A DNA stretch of 18,684 nt, taken from the NCBI RefSeq assembly GCF_000972705.2, contig NZ_LATL02000226.1:1-18684 (forward strand), in the 5' to 3' direction. Numbering within the stretch: the first letter of the stretch is position 1; every line of letters begins with the position of its first letter. This DNA is from Limnoraphis robusta CS-951 (GTDB taxonomy: Bacteria; Cyanobacteriota; Cyanobacteriia; Cyanobacteriales; Microcoleaceae). The position numbers and the translations under genes are program-made. Of the stretch, positions 1 through 8,331 are shown piece by piece. Under the pieces are notes generated by a model, which saw only the letters and a program-made list of their open reading frames with translations, ran no database searches and was not told the origin of the DNA.

Positions 1-30
1 TATATGTACTATACCTGTCAAGTGGGTGTA

Positions 31-138
31 ATATGGTGTTTGATTAATTAATAATTATCCTGTAGGGGCGGGTTCGGTGCCGATGTGTGTCTCTCATCAA
101 CTCTTTAGGTAAACCCGCCCAACTCCTGATATGATATC
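31..138. repeat. Palindromic GCGGGTT element, copy A
   Basis: The arms GGGGCGGGTT (65-74) and AACCCGCCC (112-120) are inverted. Outside them lie a TTGATTAAT-type sequence and a TGATATGAT sequence, also inverted. The right border around 127-138 is shared with copy B, so the two lie in tandem. No coding potential is seen. It resembles the small dispersed palindromic or MITE-type elements common in filamentous cyanobacteria; the family is not identified. Confidence 0.6.
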
Positions 139-257
139 GCCTTGATTAATTCTATTGGTGGAGTGGGGCGGGTTTATCTTAATCTCTCAGTAGTAGTCAA
201 AATCTCGTAGAACCCGCCCCTACAGAATCATTATTGATGAGTTGGATATGATATGAG
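127..257. repeat. Palindromic GCGGGTT element, copy B
   Basis: The inner arms GGGGCGGGTT (165-174) and AACCCGCCCC (211-220) are perfect inverted repeats. The outer ends carry TGATATGAT and ATGATATGA. It is closely similar to copy C over its whole length (shared GATTAATTCT, AATCTCTCAGTAGT and CAGAATCATTATTGAT blocks). It ends about 35 bases past the stop codon of the P-loop kinase gene. Confidence 0.7.
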
Positions 258-292
258 GGCAATATTTGGGTGTAATATTTGGGTTACGGGTT

Positions 293-748
293 TTAGAGGA
301 TAATTAAACTGTCTAGAGGTTCTTCTAAAGAAGGGGGAACGTCCGTTAACTGGCGGTGCATTTTGAGGATAATTTCTTCGGGGACTTGACGGGGGCGGTT
401 TTGGTTGCGTTGGAGACATATTTCTAACGGAGTATTCACCCAAACGGCAAAAATGGGATGAAAACCGATTTCTCGTGCTACAGTAATAACATCTTTACGT
501 TGACGGCGTTGAGTATTTGTGGCATCATAAATGACATCTGTAGCCTCTTGAACTGCTTTTTGAAATTGTTGTTGGACTTTACTCCAAACCCTCAACCAAG
601 GCCCTTGAATCGCCTCATCACCAAACAGTTGCGCCCGAATGGTATCAGTAGAAATTAATTGATAATCAGGATGATTAACTTTGAGTTGGGTTGCGAAAAA
701 AGACTTCCCGCTACCAGGAAGTCCGATCATTAAAATTAATTGACTCAT
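293..748 (-). CDS. Small P-loop kinase / AAA_33-type ATPase
   Basis: This 151-residue protein has a Walker A loop GLPGSGKS at residues 9-16, a substrate-type STDTIR segment at 33-38, a DATN motif at 75-78 and a basic lid-like stretch (RNQNRPR, 114-120). This is the layout of the polynucleotide-kinase / zeta-toxin / AAA_33 group of small kinases, which phosphorylate a nucleic acid end or a small molecule. The substrate cannot be read from the sequence. The ATG at 748 gives a complete fold starting right before the first beta strand; no strong Shine-Dalgarno sequence is seen. Palindromic element copies B and C flank it, and no partner antitoxin gene is next to it, so a toxin role is not supported. 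The stop is TAA at 293-295. Confidence 0.8.
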   Translation of the reverse strand: MSQLILMIGLPGSGKSFFATQLKVNHPDYQLISTDTIRAQLFGDEAIQGPWLRVWSKVQQQFQKAVQEATDVIYDATNTQRRQRKDVITVAREIGFHPIFAVWVNTPLEICLQRNQNRPRQVPEEIILKMHRQLTDVPPSLEEPLDSLIIL

Positions 749-767
749 TTAAAACGGTTTGCACGGG

Positions 768-900
768 TGATATGATGTCCGGTTGATTAATTCTGTTGGT
801 GGGGTGGGGCGGGTTGATCTCAATCTCTCAGTAGTCGTTACAGATCTTGGCTGAACCCGCCCCTACAGAATCATTATTGATTAGTCGGACATGATATGAT
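768..900. repeat. Palindromic GCGGGTT element, copy C
   Basis: The inner arms GGGGCGGGTT (806-815) and AACCCGCCCC (854-863) are perfect. The outer ends TGATATGAT (768-776) and ATGATATGAT (891-900) are inverted. It is nearly the same as copy B on the other side of the kinase gene. On its right it touches a perfect 12-base palindrome, TTCTGTACAGAA (901-912), whose role is unknown. Confidence 0.7.
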
Positions 901-922
901 TTCTGTACAGAAATAACCGGAA

Positions 923-964
923 TTTGATGCACCCTACCCATGATTTAAAAGGGTTTGATGCACC
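923..964. repeat. Two TTTGATGCACC direct repeats downstream of glgC
   Basis: TTTGATGCACC occurs at 923-933 and again at 954-964, with ACCC and GGGT between them able to pair. The second copy ends about ten bases beyond the glgC stop codon. On the minus strand they read GGTGCATCAAA, a motif I associate with dispersed cyanobacterial repeats. It may contribute a 3'-end structure to the glgC mRNA, but no T-run is seen. Confidence 0.4.
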
Positions 965-974
965 ATAACCCGAT

Positions 975-2264
975 CTAAATGACTGTACCATCAGGAATGA
1001 CAGCATTTTTCAAGACAACAACAATTCCACTGCGGATATAGAACCCAAGTTCCTCCCGCTCTGCATATTCTACATCTTCTTTATTGGTGATGGTAACATT
1101 GTTACCAATCCGAGCATTTTTATCAATAATTGCTCGACGAATGGTAGTATCTGCACCAATTCCCATCGGGATTTTACCTTTTTTCAAATTCGATTCACGT
1201 TCGGCGAAGGGTTCGTAATAATCAGAACCCATCACTAATGTATCTTCAATAACGCAACCGGCTTCAATGCGAGAACGCAACCCTAATACACTGTGATCAA
1301 TTCGGCATTTTTTGAGAATACAACCTTCTGAAATAATCGACTCTGTGATTTGACAATCGAGAATCTTAGAAGGGGGTAAATAACGGGAGCGAGTGTAAAT
1401 GGGGGCTTTTTCGTCGTAGAAACTAAAAGGCGGTTGGGGTTGTTGAGTTAACGCCAGGTTAGCATTGTAAAAGGCTTCAATCGTTCCGATGTCTTCCCAA
1501 TAGTCCTTAAACAGATAAGCCTGAACGTTATGATCTGCGGCTGCATTCGGAAGTATTTCTTTACCGAAATCGGTTTGTTCGGGATGTTCACTCAGTAACT
1601 TAATCATCACATCTCGGTTAAAGACATAAATCCCCATCGATGCAATAAAGGGATTTTCTTTGGCTTCTTCCGGTGTGAGTCCTAAAGTAGTGGTATCAAC
1701 CGCCATTTTATTGAGGGCGTCACCCTTGGGCTTTTCGCTAAAATCAACAATACGACCTGTATCATCAATTTTCATCAAACCAAAATCAGAAGCCCGTTTT
1801 TCATCAATGGGCAGTACCGATAGGGTAATATCTGCCTTAGTATCAATATGACGCTGGACAAATTCTCGATAGTCCATGCGATAGAGGTGGTCGCCCGAGA
1901 GAATCAAATAATAATCAACATTCCACTCCGCAAATAACCAGAGATACTGACGAACCGCGTCTGCTGTCCCTTGAAACCAATTCGGGTTACTGGCGGTTTG
2001 TTGGGCGGCGAGAACCTCTGTAAACCCATCGGTAAAGCCCGAAAAGTTGTAAGTCCGAGAAATGTGACGGTTCAGAGATGCCGAGTTAAACTGAGTCAGG
2101 ACGTAAATTTTAAGAATTTCTGAATTGATACAATTACTGATAGGAATGTCAATCAGTCGATATTTACCCGCTAAAGGGACAGCAGGCTTGGCCCGTAGCT
2201 TGGTTAGGGGATAAAGACGGGTACCAGCGCCGCCACCGAGAATGATCGCTAAAACTTTTTTCAC
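975..2264 (-). CDS. glgC: Glucose-1-phosphate adenylyltransferase (ADP-glucose pyrophosphorylase)
   Basis: Makes ADP-glucose from ATP and glucose 1-phosphate, the committed step of cyanobacterial glycogen synthesis. The 429 residues match the length of the Anabaena enzyme. Visible motifs are the nucleotide loop [12 protein letters not shown] (10-21), GTADAVRQ (99-106), [10 protein letters not shown] (123-132) and FSEKPKGD (175-182), followed by a C-terminal left-handed beta-helix. Lys382 and Lys419 fall exactly where the two 3-phosphoglycerate activator lysines lie in the Anabaena enzyme, so activation by 3-PGA and inhibition by phosphate are expected. The start is GTG (2262-2264), with AAGAGGTA as Shine-Dalgarno at 2271-2278. 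No other glycogen gene is adjacent. Confidence 0.97.
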   Translation of the reverse strand: MKKVLAIILGGGAGTRLYPLTKLRAKPAVPLAGKYRLIDIPISNCINSEILKIYVLTQFNSASLNRHISRTYNFSGFTDGFTEVLAAQQTASNPNWFQGTADAVRQYLWLFAEWNVDYYLILSGDHLYRMDYREFVQRHIDTKADITLSVLPIDEKRASDFGLMKIDDTGRIVDFSEKPKGDALNKMAVDTTTLGLTPEEAKENPFIASMGIYVFNRDVMIKLLSEHPEQTDFGKEILPNAAADHNVQAYLFKDYWEDIGTIEAFYNANLALTQQPQPPFSFYDEKAPIYTRSRYLPPSKILDCQITESIISEGCILKKCRIDHSVLGLRSRIEAGCVIEDTLVMGSDYYEPFAERESNLKKGKIPMGIGADTTIRRAIIDKNARIGNNVTITNKEDVEYAEREELGFYIRSGIVVVLKNAVIPDGTVI

Positions 2265-3208
2265 AAAAACTACCTCTTATCTGCCAATGTTTTCTCAAGT
2301 TCAGTGTCCGACTGTAAGCCCAAATTGACAAGGGGGAAAGCAAAAAACGTCGGTTAAGATTGGGTTATGATTCCACTCTAGGTGATCATCGAGTAACAGG
2401 GGTCTGCTAATACTGATCTGTTCCTTTCCCCAACTTCAAGACCTGTTAGAATCAGAAATGATCCCTAAAACCCTGATTACAAAAATTGTCTAAGGGATAA
2501 ACATCTCATCTCAAAACGCTGAACAGTTTACTAATCCGCGATTCAATACATTGCTTTTTTCGCGTTCAGTCTAGCACTCTGAACTCGAATGTTTCCTCTA
2601 TCATCAGACAGAGCCAGATCGCCATATTAATCAATACGAATGGACATCGGAATGCTTAATTATCGCAGTTCGACAATCACCTTCTCCAACAAGACACGAT
2701 AAGCTTGTTAGAAGGAAGACCCAATCGAGTTGGCATGACGACTTGTTTGTGTAGACATCATACCATCCGAGGTACTCCTCTAAACAGTCAATAGCAAACA
2801 GGGAACAGGCAACAGGGGAGGCAGGGGAGGCAGAGAAGCCAGAGGATGTACTTAACTCAAACAGGTGACTGGTGTCGGGTGTTGGCTGTTGGGTGTTGGG
2901 TGTTGGGGTAGCCAAGAAGCTAATCGCTCAAATCTCGTTATGAAACCGGATTTTTGCAAAACAGCAAGAATAAAACATTGAGACTCTACTGTGCGGAACT
3001 CAATCTACAATTAGGCTTAAACCCTTTCATCGCCGAATACCCAACCCTCGTTGTTATCCTAGCCCTGAAATCCGTCGAGAAAATCCTCCTAGCAATTGCA
3101 TATTATCCTCAAACCAAACGTACCTAACAATACCCCAATGGTTATGGCACAAACATTGTGTGATTCCATCAGACCTCCCCATTCATTCTTCTCATAGGAG
3201 ATGTTCCG
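2265..3208. other. Long intergenic region between glgC and the DUF1822 gene
   Basis: About 940 bases lie between two divergent genes. I see no convincing gene. The first 500 bases are AT-rich and should hold the glgC promoter (minus strand), but no clear -35/-10 pair can be chosen by eye. The centre carries heptamer tandem repeats (2798-2908). From about 2930 to 3127 a plus-strand frame stays open for some 60 codons, ending in KSVEKILLAIAYYPQTKRT, but it has no ATG or ribosome binding site. It may be chance or a gene remnant. The DUF1822 gene's Shine-Dalgarno is at its right end. Confidence 0.6.
2798..2908. repeat. Heptanucleotide tandem repeats (STRR type)
   Basis: Short units of seven bases occur in two blocks. 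AACAGGG/AACAGGC units and GGGAGGC-like units lie around 2798-2845. Five units of GTTGGGT with small changes (GTCGGGT, GTTGGCT, GTTGGGT, GTTGGGT, GTTGGGG) run through 2874-2908. Short tandemly repeated heptamers of this kind are a known feature of filamentous cyanobacterial genomes. A related GGGAACA block lies at 8157-8184. Confidence 0.75.
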
Positions 3209-4369
3209 ATGACGTTCTTACTAGCCGAAACAACTCAATTGGGGTTGGAAATCTCCCCAACCCAGTCCTACCAGGCATGGCAACAAAGCCAAGCCTACTC
3301 AACGCCCAGCCGTCGCTGGAATGCCTATCTCAATCAACTCTGTCTCGACGCGGTACTTCCTTGGCTACAAGAAGAGTATGACCCCCTCGCTCAACCCTCA
3401 ACACTACCCTCGAGTATTTGGGAACTGGTAGACGGTGTTGTGATTACCCTTGGCCTTACACGACTGATTTTGATACCCAGCGAAACCATCGACACCGATG
3501 AATTTCGGGTTCCTCAAGAATGGGTCGATATTCCGAGTTGGATGGGAGATTATTACCTCGCTGTACAAGTCAATCCAGATGAACAGTCGGTGAAAATTTG
3601 CGGTTATACCACTCATGCTCACCTGAAAACTCAAGGTCAATACAATTGGAGAGATCGCACCTACAGTTTAGAAGCAGACGAACTCATCGCCGATATAAAC
3701 GTTCTCTGGGTGGCTCGCCAATTCTGTCCCCAAGAACAAACTCGCAGCTCTGTCGCTCCCTTACCCCGCTTAACAACCGCCCAAGCTGAAAACCTCGTCC
3801 AACGCTTGAGTGATTCTGAAATTGTTGTTCCTCGACTCGCCGTTCCCTTTGAACTGTGGGCCTCCCTTCTCGAACACAATCAATGGCAACCCCTTTGTCA
3901 ACAACGCCGAGGTCAACAAACTTCGATTAACTTAAGCCGTTGGTTTGATCATCTATTTGACAGCGTTTGGCAGTCTATCGACACTTTATTTCCCACTTCA
4001 CAACCCTTGGCTTTCAATTTCCGTCGCACCCCAAACGCTCCTGAACAGGAAATGCAACGGGTCAAACAAATTCACCTGGGAACTTTACAAGCCTCAACCG
4101 TCGTCGTGCTATTAGTGGGATTAGGGGTCGAAACCGATGGCCGTATAGGAGTGCGGGTACAGCTTCATCCTCAACCGAATCATTCTTACCTTCCGGCTCA
4201 TGTTAGATTAACCTTACGCTCAGAATCCCGAGAAGTATTGCGCTCAGTAGAAGCTCGGACTGAAGATAACTATATTCAAATCCCCCGATTTAAATGTTCA
4301 CCAGGATTTCGCTTTACTGTCGAGATTTCGTGGGAGAATACAAACATCACAGAACATTTCCAAGTTTAA
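3209..4369 (+). CDS. DUF1822 family protein
   Basis: A 386-residue protein of the cyanobacterial DUF1822 family, judged from its overall character: a Trp-rich N-terminal half with AVQVNPDEQSVKICGYTTHA near the middle, and a C-terminal beta-rich part with VVVLLVGLGVETDG and RVQLHP. No signal peptide, membrane segment or catalytic motif is evident, so it is probably cytoplasmic. The ATG at 3209 is preceded by AGGAGA at good spacing. It is followed on the same strand by the CHAT-CHASE2 gene after 93 bases and then by a DUF928 gene. I associate these three families with each other in cyanobacteria; the biochemical role is unknown. Confidence 0.8.
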   Translation: MTFLLAETTQLGLEISPTQSYQAWQQSQAYSTPSRRWNAYLNQLCLDAVLPWLQEEYDPLAQPSTLPSSIWELVDGVVITLGLTRLILIPSETIDTDEFRVPQEWVDIPSWMGDYYLAVQVNPDEQSVKICGYTTHAHLKTQGQYNWRDRTYSLEADELIADINVLWVARQFCPQEQTRSSVAPLPRLTTAQAENLVQRLSDSEIVVPRLAVPFELWASLLEHNQWQPLCQQRRGQQTSINLSRWFDHLFDSVWQSIDTLFPTSQPLAFNFRRTPNAPEQEMQRVKQIHLGTLQASTVVVLLVGLGVETDGRIGVRVQLHPQPNHSYLPAHVRLTLRSESREVLRSVEARTEDNYIQIPRFKCSPGFRFTVEISWENTNITEHFQV

Positions 4370-4462
4370 ATCATTCCTAACCTTTAATAGTTAATTAACG
4401 AAAAGGAAAGAAGTTTTAAGCGGAGCATCAGTACGGAATTTGGAAATTGCCACAAATCTCTC

Positions 4463-6814
4463 ATGCCTAGTCTAACGTCCTCAATCAGCCGCTCAAAATC
4501 CGTCGAAAACGGAAGTAAGTCTGTTGTCTTAAACTTCGGTAACGGCAACACTCAGCAGGGTTGTTCGATGATTGTCGCCAATTTGTGGACATCGGCATCT
4601 TTTCCCCCGATTCGATTAACTGGGAGTTTACCTCCGGCTTTAGAATTAGCCCAACTTTACAAGCGTTGGCGATCGCTTTTTGAAGCCCTCAACCATCGCT
4701 TAAGCTGGCGGCGTGGTGTTGTAGATCTAGCAATTGAGTTTGATGAACAAGACATTGCTCAAGTTTCTCAAGTTGAATTTTTTGAGTTATCAAGACAGTT
4801 AAAGCAATCTCTCAACCAATGGTTAGATTCGGGATCATTTGGTCGGATAGAACGCAGGTTACGCACCCAACTCTCACCCCATGAAGAAATTCGCGTCATC
4901 ATTGAAACCGATGATCCTGTGATGCGACGACTCCCCTGGCATCTGTGGAATTTTTTTGAAGACTACCCCGCATCAGAAGTCGGTTTGAGCAGCAGCTTAG
5001 AAGCTGAACGAATCGAACCGACACACCGATCTCCGGGTGGTACTGTGAGAATTTTAGCGATTCTGGGTAATTCTCACGGCATTGATATCGAACAAGATCG
5101 AGCTTTACTCGAACATTTACCGGGTGCCAAAACAGTCTTTTTAGTTGAACCTCGACGCAGTGAATTAAACCGACTGTTGTGGGATGAAGAAGGATGGGAT
5201 ATTCTGTTTTTTGCTGGACATAGTTCCAGTCACATTAGCGGCGCTACAGGATTTATTAATATTAATCACGATGAAGCGATTACCGTCATCGAGTTAAAAT
5301 TTGCCCTACAAGCGGCGATCGCTAGAGGTTTACAACTCGCCCTTTTTAACTCCTGTGATGGCTTAGGACTCGCTCGACAACTGGCTGATCTACAGATTCC
5401 TCAATTAGTTGTCATGCGTGAACCAGTACCCGATCAAGTCGCCCAAGCATTTTTGAAACATTGGCTGAGTGCTTTTTCTACAGGAACGTCTTTTTATCGC
5501 TCAGTACGAGAAGCCCGAGAAAAATTACAAGATTTAGAACCCGAATATCCCTGTGCTTGCTGGCTTCCGGTTATTTGTCAAAATCCGACTGTCATTCCTC
5601 CGACTTGGCTAGAACTCCGAGGAAACCGACAGATCCCGGCTCATTCAATCGCGGCTTTTGGGGCGATCGTGACGGTTTTAGTAATCGCCTTGCGATCGCT
5701 CGGTTTGATGCAAGGATGGGAACTCAAAGCTTACGATCAACTGTTGCGACTGCGCCCTTTTGAAGAAGTTGATTCTCGTGTATTAGTCGTAGAAGCTACG
5801 GAAAAAGATATCCAAAAATACGGGGGTTTTCCTCTACCGGATCACACCTTAGTCAAACTGATTGAAAAACTCAAATCTTATCAACCGCGAGTCCTGGGAA
5901 TTGATATTTATCGTGATGTTCCCAGAGAACCGGGTCATGCCCAGTTGCTCAAACAGTTGACTGAAAATCAGAATTTAATCGCAGTTTGTAGTGCTTCTGA
6001 GAGTAGAAATCTGAATAAACCTGGGGTTGCTCCTCCCCCGAATATTCCCAAAAAACGACTCGGATTTACCGATGTGGTAGTTGATTCTGATGATATTCTA
6101 CGTCGGCATTTATTATTTATGAATCCCGATAGTAATTCACCCTGTCAAACTGAATTGTCTTTAAGTTTTCAGTTGGCTCAAAATTATCTAAGGGTAGAAG
6201 GCATTACCCCTCTATTGAGAGCCGATGAATCTGTACAGATGGGTGACGTTGTATTTAAACCCTTAGCAAAACCCTCTGGAGGCTATCAAAAATTCGATAA
6301 TCGGGGATTTCAACTGTTACTGAACTATCGGGCTATTGATCAAAATCAACTGCAACGAGTTACCTTTTCTCAAATTTTAGAAGGTGAAGTTGATCCCGAT
6401 TCAATCAAGGATCGTTTAGTTTTAATTGGGATTAGTGCGCCGATTTCAACGGATTATTTTTCGACCCCTTATAGTTTTCGTTCAACTGAGCATCAAAAAA
6501 TGCCCGGAGTGGTTCTACAAGCCCAAATGATCAGTCAAATTCTCAGTAGTGTACTTGATGGACGTCCTCTGATTTGGGTTTGGAGTCAATGGGGGGATTG
6601 GGTGTGGATCGGAAGTTGGTCTATAGTGGGAGGTATTATTGCTTGGCATCATCATCGATTCTCAAGTTGGACTCCTGTTGTCGGAGTGGCAGTTGTCACC
6701 TTATCCGGCATCTGTTACATCTTTTTACTTTGGGGGGGATGGGTTCCAATCGTTCCATCTAGTTTGACTTTGGTGATCACTGCCGTTTGTCCATTTTTAT
6801 TGAAAAATCAATAA
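4463..6814 (+). CDS. CHAT (caspase-like) protease domain fused to a CHASE2 sensor, membrane protein
   Basis: The N-terminal 390 residues end in a CHAT domain, a caspase/HetF-type peptidase fold. The likely catalytic dyad is His253 in LFFAGHSSS and Cys298 in LFNSCDG. A membrane segment follows at about 395-415 (AAFGAIVTVLVIALRSLG). A CHASE2 sensor (about 420-680) should be extracytoplasmic and contains LGIDIYRD. Three more hydrophobic segments at about 690-780 close the protein. The expected topology is a cytoplasmic protease controlled by an external signal. The start at 4463 lacks a clear Shine-Dalgarno; Met36 (4568) is an alternative that would drop a Ser-rich, poorly conserved-looking leader. 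Many CHASE2 proteins end in a cyclase or kinase; none is present here, so the CHAT part is the likely output domain. Confidence 0.88.
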   Translation: MPSLTSSISRSKSVENGSKSVVLNFGNGNTQQGCSMIVANLWTSASFPPIRLTGSLPPALELAQLYKRWRSLFEALNHRLSWRRGVVDLAIEFDEQDIAQVSQVEFFELSRQLKQSLNQWLDSGSFGRIERRLRTQLSPHEEIRVIIETDDPVMRRLPWHLWNFFEDYPASEVGLSSSLEAERIEPTHRSPGGTVRILAILGNSHGIDIEQDRALLEHLPGAKTVFLVEPRRSELNRLLWDEEGWDILFFAGHSSSHISGATGFININHDEAITVIELKFALQAAIARGLQLALFNSCDGLGLARQLADLQIPQLVVMREPVPDQVAQAFLKHWLSAFSTGTSFYRSVREAREKLQDLEPEYPCACWLPVICQNPTVIPPTWLELRGNRQIPAHSIAAFGAIVTVLVIALRSLGLMQGWELKAYDQLLRLRPFEEVDSRVLVVEATEKDIQKYGGFPLPDHTLVKLIEKLKSYQPRVLGIDIYRDVPREPGHAQLLKQLTENQNLIAVCSASESRNLNKPGVAPPPNIPKKRLGFTDVVVDSDDILRRHLLFMNPDSNSPCQTELSLSFQLAQNYLRVEGITPLLRADESVQMGDVVFKPLAKPSGGYQKFDNRGFQLLLNYRAIDQNQLQRVTFSQILEGEVDPDSIKDRLVLIGISAPISTDYFSTPYSFRSTEHQKMPGVVLQAQMISQILSSVLDGRPLIWVWSQWGDWVWIGSWSIVGGIIAWHHHRFSSWTPVVGVAVVTLSGICYIFLLWGGWVPIVPSSLTLVITAVCPFLLKNQ

Positions 6815-6889
6815 AATTATACGGTTGAGAGATGCCTTTGAACTCTATATATTTTTAGTGCATCGAGAGTTGTACTTAGTTAGTCAAAG

Positions 6890-6918
6890 TTGACAAGCTA
6901 AATCAACAGTTTTTAACT
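6890..6918 (+). promoter_or_regulatory. Weak candidate promoter upstream of the DUF928 gene
   Basis: TTGACA at 6890-6895 is followed, after 17 bases, by TTAACT (6913-6918). The -35 is perfect but the -10 matches only three of six consensus positions. The 184-base gap before the DUF928 gene leaves room for its own promoter. Confidence 0.3.
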
Positions 6919-6998
6919 TTTCCTTTCAATTTAAACTCAACTGAATTGGGGAAATTTCAGCAAAGCATTTACGATTCAACCGGGGAGTAGAAATAATC

Positions 6999-7844
6999 AT
7001 GCTGTGGAAGAACCGATTCTCTCAGTCCATTCAACTTGCTGTGACTCTAATTTTAGTCGGGATCGAGTTGGCTAGCCCTCCGTTGGTGATGTCGAATTCC
7101 TCCTCGCAAAGCGATCGCAAGAATAATTCAGGTTCAAACCAAACCACTCTCAATTTTCAACCTCCCAACCGAGGAGCGCCAGGAACTCGAGCGGATGCTG
7201 GAAGTCGAGGCGGATCAGGACAATGTTCTAAGCTAGAAAAACCCATTACCGCTTTGATCCCGACGACAAACTGGGGTGAAACGTTAGCCGCTCATCCGAC
7301 GTTCTGGTTATATATTCCCACGTCTTCGGCGACGGTGGAGTTGGTATTGAAGCCTGAAGGTAGCGATGAGGTGGTTTATGAAGTCAAATTTCCTGTCACT
7401 CAAGGGCCAGGTATTGTCAGCTTTCGTCCCCCTGAAACCGCTCCTCCTCTAGAAGAGGGTAAGGCTTATCGCTGGATGTTTAACTTTTACTGCTCTTCTG
7501 AGGTGTTGAATGCTTCCACGAGATCGAATATTCCAAGCAATTTTACCGTTAGTGGAATTGTGGCTCGTGTTGCTCCGTCTAGAGCGCTCAAACAACAGTT
7601 AGAAAAAGCCGGATTAACAGAGAAACTTGATCTCTATGCTGAAAATGGTCTGTGGTACGAAACTTTAACTCAACTGGCTGAACTGCGGCGCACTGAACCT
7701 CAAAATCCTAAAGTTGCGGATCAGTGGATGGATCTATTACAACATAAAGCTGTTCTGCTTAATAATATCGCTCAAGAACCTATATTAGCTTGTTGTCAGC
7801 TTGAACCTAAAAATACCCTGTCTCTCCCGTTTAAGCCAAAATGA
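6999..7844 (+). CDS. DUF928 family protein, probably exported
   Basis: This 281-residue protein starts with a signal-peptide-like N-terminus: basic WKNR followed by a hydrophobic stretch to about residue 31. A low-complexity Ser/Asn linker and the RGAPGTRADAGSRG motif typical of DUF928 come next. The rest is a predicted beta-sandwich (ALIPTTNWGETLAAHP, FWLYIP, VSFRPP, YRWMF) and a helical C-terminus. The start has GGGGAG about ten bases upstream. It follows the CHAT-CHASE2 gene on the same strand, so an extracytoplasmic partner or ligand of the CHASE2 domain is an attractive inference. It ends directly at the right end of a tnpB remnant. Function unknown. Confidence 0.8.
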   Translation: MLWKNRFSQSIQLAVTLILVGIELASPPLVMSNSSSQSDRKNNSGSNQTTLNFQPPNRGAPGTRADAGSRGGSGQCSKLEKPITALIPTTNWGETLAAHPTFWLYIPTSSATVELVLKPEGSDEVVYEVKFPVTQGPGIVSFRPPETAPPLEEGKAYRWMFNFYCSSEVLNASTRSNIPSNFTVSGIVARVAPSRALKQQLEKAGLTEKLDLYAENGLWYETLTQLAELRRTEPQNPKVADQWMDLLQHKAVLLNNIAQEPILACCQLEPKNTLSLPFKPK

Positions 7845-7855
7845 GCAAATTGAGA

Positions 7856-7879
7856 CTCCCATCCCTTTAGGGAGGAGAG
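7856..7879 (-). other. Hairpin at the right end of the decayed tnpB element
   Basis: CTCCCATCCC, a TTTA loop and GGGAGGAGAG form an imperfect hairpin just past the tnpB fragment's stop codon. On the minus strand the context ends in GGGAGTCTCAA, matching the usual pattern of IS200/IS605 right ends, where the hairpin serves transposase recognition and also lies in the TnpB guide-RNA scaffold. It lies about 11 bases from the DUF928 stop. Confidence 0.6.
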
Positions 7880-7883
7880 GATG

Positions 7884-8141
7884 TCAACGTATCCCTACCG
7901 TACTCAAGGCAGAATTCAGTATATTGATTGCGGCGTTATGATCTCTATCTAACTCGCATCCACACCGACAAATATGAGTTCGAGTTGATAGAGATTTTTT
8001 AACTGTTGTTCCACAATTTGAGCAGTTTTGGGAGGTATAAGCCGGGTTAACGGCAACCGTTACCCGACCAAACTTGCTGCCAAAATACTCTAACCATTTC
8101 CTGAATTGATACCAACCCGCATCATTAATCGACTTAGCTAT
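7884..8141 (-). pseudogene. tnpB: TnpB C-terminal remnant (IS200/IS605-type)
   Basis: Translation on the minus strand gives 85 residues without a stop: IAKSINDAGWYQFRKWLEYF, then NPAYTSQNCSNCG, then ICRCGCELDRDHNAAINIL. These are the helix, zinc-ribbon and final RuvC motif of TnpB, the RNA-guided nuclease of IS200/IS605 transposons. The zinc-ribbon cysteines and the last RuvC Asp region (DRDHNAA) are kept. The frame begins abruptly at the edge of a MITE-like insert; the central part of the protein, including the first RuvC motifs, is absent from the window. It cannot be an active nuclease. Confidence 0.85.
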
Positions 8142-8245
8142 AGCGCTACTTGAATCGGGAACAGGGAACGGGGAACAGGGAACAGCAGACTATGAAAGGG
8201 TTTCAGAATCTAAAAATGTCCTAACCAATTTGCGTAGTGCTATAG
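8138..8245. mobile_element. MITE-like insert of 108 bp inside the tnpB pseudogene
   Basis: The ends are CTATAGCGCTAC (8138-8149) and GTAGTGCTATAG (8234-8245), an inverted repeat of 12 bases with one mismatch. There is no coding capacity. It contains four GGGAACA-type heptamers (8157-8184). It lies exactly between the two tnpB remnants. TA-rich short inverted ends are usual for IS630/Tc1-derived MITEs, but the family is not established here. Confidence 0.6.
8157..8184. repeat. GGGAACA heptamer tandem repeat (four units)
   Basis: Four heptamers in a row read GGGAACA, GGGAACG, GGGAACA, GGGAACA. They are of the same type as the repeats near 2798, here nested inside the MITE-like element. Confidence 0.8.
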
Positions 8246-8331
8246 ACAGTGGTTTTTAACAAGATTGCCGGGAATTCCCCATCCCCTCGTGGGTGGGGCG
8301 GGAGAGGCAAGTCAATCTATCGGGCTTACCA

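Noticed and set aside
293..748. Zeta toxin of a toxin-antitoxin pair
   Set aside because: The P-loop kinase is smaller than typical zeta toxins and no epsilon-type antitoxin gene is adjacent.
901..912. TTCTGTACAGAA palindrome as a LexA or other operator
   Set aside because: It is downstream of glgC and not near any start codon; a single palindrome is not enough to assign a regulator.
2631..2915. Minus-strand open frame of 94 codons
   Set aside because: Its N-terminal part is just translated heptamer repeats (Thr/Pro/Asn low complexity) and no ribosome binding site or known motif is visible.
2930..3127. Plus-strand frame ending in KSVEKILLAIAYYPQTKRT
   Set aside because: Open for about 60 codons but without ATG, Shine-Dalgarno or a recognisable family; kept only as a remark on the intergenic region.
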